A stretch of DNA of 6,489 bases from UBA4744 sp035282865 (GTDB lineage Bacteria > Actinomycetota > Acidimicrobiia > Spongiisociales > UBA4744), in the NCBI GenBank assembly GCA_035282865.1, contig DATEVB010000121.1:1-6489 (forward strand), read 5' to 3'. Every line of letters starts with the position of its first letter. Position 1 is the stretch's first letter. The position numbers were made by a program, and so were the translations under genes. This document shows, piece after piece, positions 1-5,103 of the stretch. Under the pieces are notes generated by a model. The model made no database searches. It worked only from the letters and a program-made list of their open reading frames with translations, and was not told where the DNA came from.

Positions 1-534
1 TTGATCCTCGATGTGATGTTGCCCTCGAAGGATGGCTTCAGCGTGCTGCAGGAGCTTCGGAAGACCAGCTCCGTTCCGGTCATCCTGTTGACCGCTCGTG
101 CCGAGGAGACCGACCGGGTGCTGGGGCTCGAACTGGGTGCCGACGACTATGTGGTGAAGCCGTTCTCGCCTCGTGAGCTCTCCGCCCGGGTCCGTTCGGT
201 GCTGCGCCGATCCAACCCTGGCGAGCCCGGAACCCGGCTCGAGTTCGACGGTCTGACGATCGACCCGAAGATTCGAGAGGTCAGGGTCGGCGAGAAGGTT
301 GTTGACCTGACCCCCAAAGAGTTCGATGTGCTCGCCTTTCTGGCCTCGCACCCACGCCAGGTGTTCTCGCGCGGCCAGCTGCTCCAGCAGGTCTGGGACT
401 CCTCGGCGGAGTGGCAAGATCCCGCCACCGTGACTGTCCACATGCGCCGCCTGCGAACCAAGCTCGAGCTCGATCCACGAGACCCCCGCTGGTTGTTGAC
501 CGTGTGGGGGGTTGGCTACCGGTTCGAACCATGA
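1..534 (+). CDS. OmpR/PhoB-family response regulator, 5' end cut by window
   Basis: DNA-binding half of a two-component system, which acts in the cytoplasm as a phosphorylation-switched transcription regulator. The visible 177 residues begin inside the receiver domain. The phospho-acceptor Asp is residue 4 (in LDVMLP), the switch Thr is residue 31 (LLTAR) and the conserved Lys is residue 53 (VKPF). About 50 N-terminal residues, including the acidic pair, lie upstream, so the true start is not in the window and the first TTG is an internal Leu codon. A winged-helix output domain fills residues 80-177, with LTPKEFDVL, the recognition-helix stretch TVTVHMRRLRTKLE and the closing WGVGYRFEP typical of OmpR/PhoB proteins. 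The stop overlaps the ATG of the kinase gene (ATGA), so the two are translationally coupled. The family is certain, but the regulon and a specific symbol (mtrA, regX3 and so on) cannot be assigned. Confidence 0.95.
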   Translation: MILDVMLPSKDGFSVLQELRKTSSVPVILLTARAEETDRVLGLELGADDYVVKPFSPRELSARVRSVLRRSNPGEPGTRLEFDGLTIDPKIREVRVGEKVVDLTPKEFDVLAFLASHPRQVFSRGQLLQQVWDSSAEWQDPATVTVHMRRLRTKLELDPRDPRWLLTVWGVGYRFEP

Positions 535-1760
535 GGTTCGTCCTCGTGCTCATTGCTGCGGTGGTGGCGGCGCTGGCCGTCACCGAGTTGACGATGCAAC
601 CATCTGCTGAGGATCGCGCCGCCCTGTTGGTGATCTTCGGGGCCATTGCCGGGGCCACCGGTCTGGCGGGCTGGTGGTTGCCGAGGATTACGAACAGGTT
701 TCGCACCCTGCGGTATACCGTGCTGTTGGTTTCGATGGCCGCGGTGGCTGTAGTGGCCGTCGCGGTTGCGGTCTCGGCTCAGTTGATGTTCCTGTCGTCG
801 CACGATCTGCGATTGGTGGTCGTCGCCGTCGGGCTGGGGGTGGTGCTCGGGGCGCTGCTGGCCGCCACGATTTCGCGTCCCCTGGCCGAAGATCTCGGGC
901 GACTGGCCGGCACCGCCCGGCGGGTCGGCCAAGGAGACCTGTCGGTGCGAGCCGGGCTGGATCGTCCCGACGAGGTGGGAACCGTTGCCGTGGCAATGGA
1001 CGGCATGATCGATGCCTTGCGGGCCGCGGCAGCCGAACGCGACCATGTCGAGACGGCCCGACGGGCCTTTCTGGCCGCGGTGGGCCATGATCTCCGCACT
1101 CCCCTGACCTCGATACAAGCGGCCATCGAGGCCCTGCAGGACGGCGTCACCGACGATCCTGATCGGTATCTACGGTCGATGCTCACCGACCTCGACCTCC
1201 TGTCCGGTCTTGTTGAGGACCTCTTTCTCCTGGCTCAGATCGAGGCCGGGAAGCTGGAGGTGCGCGCCGAACCGGTCGACCTGGCCGATCTGGCCGACGA
1301 AGCGGTCGAGGCCATGGCACCGGTAGCGCGCCGGCGAGGAGTGGAGATCGACATTGATGCCGACCATCACATCATGGTCTTGGCAGGCGAGCGCGAACTG
1401 GGGAGGCTGATTCGGAACCTCCTCGACAATGCCATCCGGCATGCACCCGATGCATCGCACGTGCGGGTCGAGGTCGGGAGCGGTGGACCGGACGCCACCG
1501 TCAGGATCATCGATCAGGGTCCCGGGTTTCCCGACGACCTCGATGTGTTCGCGAGCTTCGCCAAGGGCGACGCGGCTCGTACACGGTCACACGGTGGAGC
1601 GGGCCTCGGGATGGCGATTGCCAAGGGTCTGGTGGAAGCACACGGTGGGTCGATCACCATAGAACCCGGTCCGGGCGGCCGGGTGGCTTTCCGGTTACCC
1701 GCACTCGAGGCGCTCCCGCCCGTCGGTCCAGCGGAGGAGACCCCTTTGGGAACCCGGTGA
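531..1760 (+). CDS. Membrane sensor histidine kinase with HAMP domain
   Basis: Signal-sensing partner of the preceding regulator: it autophosphorylates on His and passes the phosphate to the regulator Asp. It has 409 residues. Four hydrophobic helices lie at about 2-20, 31-50, 62-88 and 93-114, with very short outer loops, then a HAMP linker at 115-165. The HisKA dimerisation domain has the phospho-acceptor His186 in GHDLRTPL. The ATP-binding domain shows the N box (RNLLDNAIRH, Asn296 and Asn300), the G1 box (DQGPGF, 328-333) and the G2 box (GGAGLGMAI, 355-363). All catalytic motifs are intact. The ATG at 531 is chosen because it overlaps the regulator stop as ATGA and begins a hydrophobic helix. 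The frame stays open upstream to 411, but only by running through the regulator gene. No Shine-Dalgarno is evident, so coupled re-initiation is likely. The signal is unknown. Confidence 0.95.
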   Translation: MRFVLVLIAAVVAALAVTELTMQPSAEDRAALLVIFGAIAGATGLAGWWLPRITNRFRTLRYTVLLVSMAAVAVVAVAVAVSAQLMFLSSHDLRLVVVAVGLGVVLGALLAATISRPLAEDLGRLAGTARRVGQGDLSVRAGLDRPDEVGTVAVAMDGMIDALRAAAAERDHVETARRAFLAAVGHDLRTPLTSIQAAIEALQDGVTDDPDRYLRSMLTDLDLLSGLVEDLFLLAQIEAGKLEVRAEPVDLADLADEAVEAMAPVARRRGVEIDIDADHHIMVLAGERELGRLIRNLLDNAIRHAPDASHVRVEVGSGGPDATVRIIDQGPGFPDDLDVFASFAKGDAARTRSHGGAGLGMAIAKGLVEAHGGSITIEPGPGGRVAFRLPALEALPPVGPAEETPLGTR

Positions 1761-1764
1761 TCGG

Positions 1765-1783
1765 ATGCCCGTCCTACGGGCAT
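1765..1783 (+). terminator. Perfect 8-bp hairpin after the kinase gene, probable terminator
   Basis: ATGCCCGT and ACGGGCAT form a perfect 8-bp stem around a three-base loop (CCT), starting five bases after the kinase stop codon. No T-run follows, which is common for actinobacterial terminators. Placement and symmetry argue for transcription termination or 3'-end protection of the two-component mRNA, separating it from azlCD. Without a U tract, termination is inferred, not shown. Confidence 0.55.
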
Positions 1784-1898
1784 GAAGGGGCGGACCCGGC
1801 GATCACGCGACGAGAACAGCACCACTGCTGTGACCGGCGCTCACATACCCTTGAAGGTTTGTGCGGGATCCAACTGCCGGGTCTTCTACCATCTCGGG

Positions 1899-2567
1899 AT
1901 GCGTACGACTCCCTCGTTCCGGCATGGCCTTCGAGATGGGCTTCCCGTATTCCTGGCGGTGGCAGTGTTCGGGGTTGCCTTTGGAGTGCTGGCGATTCAG
2001 GCTGGTCTTGCACCCTGGCTGGCGATCATCTCTTCGGTCGTCATCGTATCCGGAGCAGCCCAGTTCGCCCTGGTCGGTTTGATAGCGGCCGGTCCGGGGC
2101 CGGTGCTGGTGGCTACCACCGGCTTGGCGCTTCGCCATTTACCGATGTCGGCGAAGCTGGCGGATCTCATTGGGGATCGTTCCCTCCCAACCAGGGTGGG
2201 CCTCGCCTGGGTTCTCACCGACGAGACCTTCGGCCTGACCTTGCGTGCCTCTCAGACCGGGGTTCCCGATCTGGTGACCTACAAGGCGGCCGCGGACGTG
2301 ATGCTCTACTCAGCCTGGGTATCAGGAACCGCTCTCGGGGCCTTCGTGGGGAGAGCCATCGAACCGGCCGCCCTGGGGATCGACGTACTCTTCGCCCTTC
2401 TGTTCCTCGGGTTGGCGGCCCCGCTGATCCGCCATCGTCGCGACTGGCTGGTAGCCGGCCTGGCGGTGGCGGCCGCACTGCTTGCCACCGTGGTACTTCC
2501 GGATGCATGGCAGATCACCGGAGCAGCGACAACGGCCGCGCTCATCGGGACGGCCGTCGGTGACTGA
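1899..2567 (+). CDS. azlC: AzlC-family branched-chain amino acid exporter, large subunit
   Basis: Large subunit of an AzlCD-type (LIV-E family) exporter, which with AzlD moves branched-chain amino acids or analogues out across the cytoplasmic membrane. The 222 residues are mostly hydrophobic helices. They open with GLRDGLPVFLAVAVFGVAFG (residues 10-29), the usual AzlC start, followed by SGAAQFALVGL (51-61), the polar ALRHLPMS segment (77-84) and LTDETFGL (106-113), all positioned as in the family. The frame is open from an ATG at 1782, but those 39 extra residues are not hydrophobic and not family-like, and that ATG lies inside the hairpin after the kinase gene, so the ATG at 1899 is preferred. 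No clear ribosome site precedes 1899. A TACCAT hexamer ends six bases before it, as in leaderless actinobacterial mRNAs. The 3' end overlaps azlD by 8 bases. Substrate is inferred from the family only. Confidence 0.9.
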   Translation: MRTTPSFRHGLRDGLPVFLAVAVFGVAFGVLAIQAGLAPWLAIISSVVIVSGAAQFALVGLIAAGPGPVLVATTGLALRHLPMSAKLADLIGDRSLPTRVGLAWVLTDETFGLTLRASQTGVPDLVTYKAAADVMLYSAWVSGTALGAFVGRAIEPAALGIDVLFALLFLGLAAPLIRHRRDWLVAGLAVAAALLATVVLPDAWQITGAATTAALIGTAVGD

Positions 2568-2868
2568 TCTGGTGTTGATCGTGCTGGTAGCGACCGTCAC
2601 CTTTGCCAGCCGGGTGGTGTTCCTGGCCCGCCGGCGGCGGGTACCCGACGGGCTGATGGGCCGGTTTCTCGAAGTGTTTCCCCTGGCGTTGTTCGTGGCG
2701 CTGGCCACCAGTGGACTGGCCGCGCCGGAGGGTTCCCTGGCCGTGAGCCCGGCCCTCGGCGGTGCTGTCGGTGGCGTTGTCGGCGCCGTGGCGACCCGCC
2801 GGTCCTTGATAGGAACCATCCTGATCGGGGCGGCGGCCTACTGGCTGACTCGCTACCTGGCGGGTTGA
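2560..2868 (+). CDS. azlD: AzlD-family small subunit of amino acid exporter
   Basis: Small membrane partner of AzlC; in characterised systems both are needed for export. It has 102 residues and about three to four hydrophobic segments: residues 3-23, 37-54, 64-80 and 85-98. The early basic loop (LARRRRVP) and the segment FLEVFPLALFVALATSGL match the AzlD pattern of a conserved basic loop followed by a P-containing helix. The start is the GTG at 2560, which overlaps the end of azlC by 8 bases and places a hydrophobic helix directly at the N-terminus. The open frame extends upstream to 2482 only by overlapping azlC and adds charged, non-membrane residues. No strong ribosome site is seen, so coupling to azlC translation is expected. 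The family call is firm from length, topology and its place after azlC. Confidence 0.88.
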   Translation: MTDLVLIVLVATVTFASRVVFLARRRRVPDGLMGRFLEVFPLALFVALATSGLAAPEGSLAVSPALGGAVGGVVGAVATRRSLIGTILIGAAAYWLTRYLAG

Positions 2869-2908
2869 GGGTTCGGACCGGACCCGGGCCCTCTTGGCGC
2901 CGGCCGAG
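2869..2908 (+). terminator. Two GC-rich hairpins after azlD, possible terminator
   Basis: Immediately after the azlD stop, 2869-2875 can pair with 2879-2885 (GGGTTCG with CGGACCC, one G-U pair, loop GAC). A second stem follows at 2893-2898 with 2903-2908 (CTTGGC with GCCGAG, one G-U pair). Both stems pair better when read on the + strand, where the wobble pairs become mismatches on the opposite strand. This fits termination of azlCD before the convergent ino1. No T-run follows. The rest of the gap to 2961 holds nothing I can name. Confidence 0.35.
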
Positions 2909-2961
2909 TCGGGAGGCCGCTGAACGCCATGCGCCACAACTCTCGACGTTCTCCCTGTGAC

Positions 2962-4074
2962 CTAAGCCCCGGCCAGATAGGCAACGATGCGGCCGTTTTC
3001 AGCCGCCCCGTCGGCGATGAACTCGAGCACGAAGTCACGTGCTTCCTCATCGAGGTATTGCACCGGAGGACTCTTCATGAAGTATGCGGAAGGCCCGGGC
3101 AGCGGTCCGCTCATGCCCCGGTCTCTGGCGATCTTCACCGCCCGAATAGCGTCGATGACCACCCCTGCCGAATTCGGTGAATCCCACACCTCCAGCTTCA
3201 GCTCGAGATTGAGCGGGACGCCACCGAAGGATCTCCCCTCCAGCCGGATGTAAGCCCACTTGCGGTCTGACAACCATGGGACGAAATCGGATGGTCCGAT
3301 ATGCACGTTGCCGTCCCCCAGGTCGTAGGGAATCTGTGAGGTGACCGCCTTCGTCTTGGAGATCTTCTTTGATTCGAGGCGGTCCCGTTCCAGCATGTTC
3401 TTGAAGTCCATGTTGCCGCCCACGTTGAGCTGCATCGTTCGTTCCAGATCCACGCCCCGCTCTTCGAACAGCCGGGCCAGCGCCCGATGGACGATGGTTG
3501 CTCCGACCTGCGACTTGATGTCATCGCCGATGATGGGGATCCCCGCGGCATGGAATCTCGTTGCCCACGATCGGTCGGAGGCGACGAACACCGGTATGCA
3601 ATTGACGAAACCCACTCCCGCTTCCAGTGCGGCTTCGGCGTAGAAGCGGGTCGCCTGTTCCGAACCGACCGGCAGGTAGTTGACGAGCACGTCCACCCGA
3701 GCCTCACGCAAGGCGGCGACTACGTCGACTGGTTCGGTCATAGATTCTTCAATGGAGTCCCGGTAGTAGGACCCGAGACCGTCGAGCGTTGGTCCGCGCA
3801 GGACCTCCGTCCCGAGATCGCCCACCTCCGCGAACCGCACGGTGTTGGTCGTGCTTGCCCACATTGCCTTCGAGACATCCAGCCCGACCTTGGCCGCGTC
3901 CACATCGAAGGCGGTAACGAAGCGCAGATCGCCTACGTGGTAGTCGCCCATCTGCACGTTCATGAGCCCCGGTATCGAGTCATCGGGCCTGACTTCCCCG
4001 TAGTAGTCGACCCCCTGCACAAGCGAGTTGGCGCAGTTGCCGACCCCTACGATGGCCACGCGAATATCGCTCAA
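2962..4074 (-). CDS. ino1: Inositol-3-phosphate synthase (Ino1, actinobacterial type)
   Basis: NAD-dependent cytoplasmic enzyme converting D-glucose 6-phosphate to 1D-myo-inositol 3-phosphate, the entry step to phosphatidylinositol, PI-mannosides and mycothiol in Actinobacteria. The N-terminal Rossmann motif is VAIVGVGNCANSLVQG (residues 6-21). Family blocks follow: RGPTLDG (93-99), YLPVGSE (133-139), GDDIKSQVGAT (183-193), LNVGGNMDF (216-224), LESKKISKT (233-241, holding the conserved active-site lysine region), VHIGPSD (257-263) and EVWDSPNSAG (295-304). From the TTG at 4074 the protein has 370 residues, close to the roughly 367 recalled for the mycobacterial enzyme. AAAGGA at 4085-4090 lies 10 bases upstream of this TTG. 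The frame stays open to 4227, but the extra 51 residues are Pro/Arg-rich and not family-like. It is convergent with azlD and divergent from the membrane protein gene at 4247. All key blocks are intact. Confidence 0.95.
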   Translation of the reverse strand: MSDIRVAIVGVGNCANSLVQGVDYYGEVRPDDSIPGLMNVQMGDYHVGDLRFVTAFDVDAAKVGLDVSKAMWASTTNTVRFAEVGDLGTEVLRGPTLDGLGSYYRDSIEESMTEPVDVVAALREARVDVLVNYLPVGSEQATRFYAEAALEAGVGFVNCIPVFVASDRSWATRFHAAGIPIIGDDIKSQVGATIVHRALARLFEERGVDLERTMQLNVGGNMDFKNMLERDRLESKKISKTKAVTSQIPYDLGDGNVHIGPSDFVPWLSDRKWAYIRLEGRSFGGVPLNLELKLEVWDSPNSAGVVIDAIRAVKIARDRGMSGPLPGPSAYFMKSPPVQYLDEEARDFVLEFIADGAAENGRIVAYLAGA

Positions 4075-4084
4075 GGGCTTCAGG

Positions 4085-4090
4085 TCCTTT
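4085..4090 (-). promoter_or_regulatory. Ribosome binding site supporting the TTG start of ino1
   Basis: Read on the - strand this is AAAGGA, 10 bases before the TTG at 4074. It is the only good Shine-Dalgarno-like element near the family-conserved N-terminus. It makes the TTG more likely than the CTG at 4083, which is too close, or the GTG at 4182 and ATG-like codon at 4227, which add a non-family extension. Confidence 0.5.
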
Positions 4091-4187
4091 CCGGCGGGTT
4101 GATCGGTCCGGCCAGCGTCTTGCGGTGGCGGGTATCGACCTCTGGAGTAGGTATCTTGCCCAAACGCCGGGATTACGTCCACTCGCT

Positions 4188-4216
4188 TTGACCTGAGCAG
4201 CGATACGCTCGACAAT
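4188..4216 (+). promoter_or_regulatory. Sigma-70-type promoter for the membrane protein/lipoprotein pair
   Basis: TTGACC at 4188-4193 matches the -35 consensus at five of six positions. It is followed, after a 17-base spacer, by GACAAT at 4211-4216, which matches the -10 consensus TATAAT at four of six. Transcription would begin near 4223, leaving a leader of about 24 bases before the ATG at 4247. The element lies in the divergent region between ino1 and this pair. I could not find an equally good promoter for ino1 on the opposite strand. Confidence 0.5.
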
Positions 4217-4231
4217 CCGCGCCACACTCAG

Positions 4232-4237
4232 AAAGGA
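4232..4237 (+). promoter_or_regulatory. Ribosome binding site for the four-helix membrane protein
   Basis: AAAGGA, nine bases before the ATG at 4247, is a good Shine-Dalgarno match at normal spacing and fixes this start. The same hexamer precedes the divergent ino1 start. Confidence 0.6.
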
Positions 4238-4246
4238 TCTCGTTCC

Positions 4247-4639
4247 ATGGCCGGCACATTGGTCACCATCCATTCCATCTGGCGCTGGCTCGTCCTGGTG
4301 GGGCTCGTCGTTGCTCTGGCGTATGGGTTCTCCCGTCGATCGGGCGCCGCTCCCCTCGAGAAGGGCACCGCCCGGCCGTTCACCCTCGCTTTGATCATGC
4401 TGGATATCCAGGTGCTGATCGGCATCCTGGTGTGGATCACCGGCCGCGGTTGGGAGTTCGATGTCTTCCGTGCCTGGATCCATCCGGCCGGCATGCTCAT
4501 TGCGCTCGGGGTCGGGCACGCGGTGGTCGGTCGAGCGACCAGGTCGGGAGGGACCGGCGCCTACCGGACGGCGGCCTTCGGCATCCTGGCAACGCTGGCC
4601 ATCGTGGCAGCAGCGATTCCCGAGGATGCATGGTTCTGA
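4247..4639 (+). CDS. Four-helix integral membrane protein with conserved histidines, function unknown
   Basis: Small membrane protein of 130 residues with four predicted helices at about 11-28, 45-64, 80-95 and 107-124. The pattern HSIWRW (9-14), DIQVLIG (53-59), IHPAGM (78-83), GH (90-91) and a closing IP (124-125) resembles, from memory, a family of small cytochrome-b561-like or unnamed proteins common in Bacteroidetes. These have HSxxRW near the start, a Q-x-L-IG helix and an E/x-HP-x-M motif. His9, His79 and His91 could bind haem or metal, but this is inference and no haem-binding role is established here. The start is supported by AAAGGA nine bases upstream and a promoter at 4188-4216. 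Its end overlaps the following lipoprotein gene by 10 bases, so the two are probably co-transcribed and co-translated. I am confident it is a real gene but not of its function. Confidence 0.82.
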   Translation: MAGTLVTIHSIWRWLVLVGLVVALAYGFSRRSGAAPLEKGTARPFTLALIMLDIQVLIGILVWITGRGWEFDVFRAWIHPAGMLIALGVGHAVVGRATRSGGTGAYRTAAFGILATLAIVAAAIPEDAWF

Positions 4640-5040
4640 GACGAGTGGCCCTGGCCGGGTTGACGGTGTTGGTGCTGAGCGCCTGCGCCAGCTCACATGG
4701 CCCTTGGACCGATCCCAGCGGCAATCTCGCTGCGTCCGGGATCATTCTCGAATACGACGGGTTCAACCGGTGCGGAACACAGGGCGTCGTTTTCATCGCA
4801 TATGCCGGCCGGACCTACGCCAGGGACCCGACCGGCGCTCTGGGCGCTCTCGCAGGTCGCAGCGGTGCATTGACCTTCAGCGATCGGGCGGAGCTTCCTT
4901 CTGATGCGGTCGCCAGCGGGTACCGGCACAGCATCCGAGAAGTCTGGATCGCCGAGTCGGAAGTCGACGACTACCTCTACCTCGTCTACGACGATCAGCG
5001 GGTGGAGCGCTGGCCGCGGGCGGAAATTCCCTGCGAGTAG
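4630..5040 (+). CDS. Small predicted lipoprotein, function unknown
   Basis: Predicted secreted, lipid-anchored protein of 136 residues. The N-terminus is a short lipoprotein signal: positive start (MVLRR), hydrophobic core (VALAGLTVLVL) and lipobox LSAC with the modifiable Cys at residue 19. The mature part would be about 118 residues on the outer face of the membrane. It has two further cysteines, Cys48 and Cys135, that could form a disulfide, and an acidic, aromatic stretch (EVDDYLYLVYDDQ, 111-123). I recognise no domain. The ATG at 4630 is chosen because the signal peptide begins there, with GAGGA at 4622-4626 only three bases upstream, rather short spacing. A GTG at 4645 is possible but would remove the positively charged N-terminus. 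It overlaps the membrane protein gene by 10 bases, suggesting a joint envelope role. Confidence 0.8.
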   Translation: MVLRRVALAGLTVLVLSACASSHGPWTDPSGNLAASGIILEYDGFNRCGTQGVVFIAYAGRTYARDPTGALGALAGRSGALTFSDRAELPSDAVASGYRHSIREVWIAESEVDDYLYLVYDDQRVERWPRAEIPCE

Positions 5041-5058
5041 AGGATTCCGGCGTCGTCG

Positions 5059-5077
5059 ACCCACCAATAGGGCGGGT
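5059..5077. terminator. Short hairpin between two convergent genes, weak terminator candidate
   Basis: ACCCACC at 5059-5065 faces GGCGGGT at 5071-5077 across a five-base loop. On the - strand all seven pairs form, one as G-U; on the + strand one pair is a mismatch. It sits in the 63-base gap between the lipoprotein stop and the convergent DUF3352-like stop, where a shared terminator is expected. There is no T-run on the - strand and only TTT after it on the + strand. Confidence 0.25.
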
Positions 5078-5103
5078 GTTTCCGGGAGGCCGAATTCGGG
5101 TTC

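Noticed and set aside
411..530. Upstream extension of the kinase frame
   Set aside because: It runs through the regulator's DNA-binding domain. The ATGA overlap at 531 gives a natural start at the first membrane helix.
1782..1898. Longer azlC start at the ATG at 1782
   Set aside because: The ATG lies in the hairpin after the kinase gene, and the 39 extra residues are polar and unlike AzlC N-termini.
1757..2563. A 268-codon open frame on the + strand in a different frame over azlC
   Set aside because: It competes with azlC, which has the hydrophobic helices and AzlC motifs. This frame is Gly/Arg/Ser-rich with no membrane segments.
2322..2819. A 165-codon open frame on the - strand opposite azlC and azlD
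   Set aside because: Antisense to two overlapping genes with clear family features, and Arg/Thr/Pro-rich without motifs.
1761..2868. A functional link between the two-component system and azlCD as a new regulated export system
   Set aside because: They are neighbours on the same strand, but a 138-base gap with a terminator-like hairpin separates them, and I see no regulator binding site that would prove control.
3487..4191. A 234-codon open frame on the + strand opposite ino1
   Set aside because: It lies wholly antisense to a clear ino1 gene with intact family motifs. It is His/Arg/Pro-rich with no recognisable motif, as expected of a shadow frame in GC-rich DNA.
3980..4696. A 238-codon open frame on the - strand across the ino1 start, the divergent region and the membrane protein gene
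   Set aside because: It overlaps two well-supported genes and the promoter region, and its composition (Arg, Pro, Gly, Ser) is that of a frame shadow.
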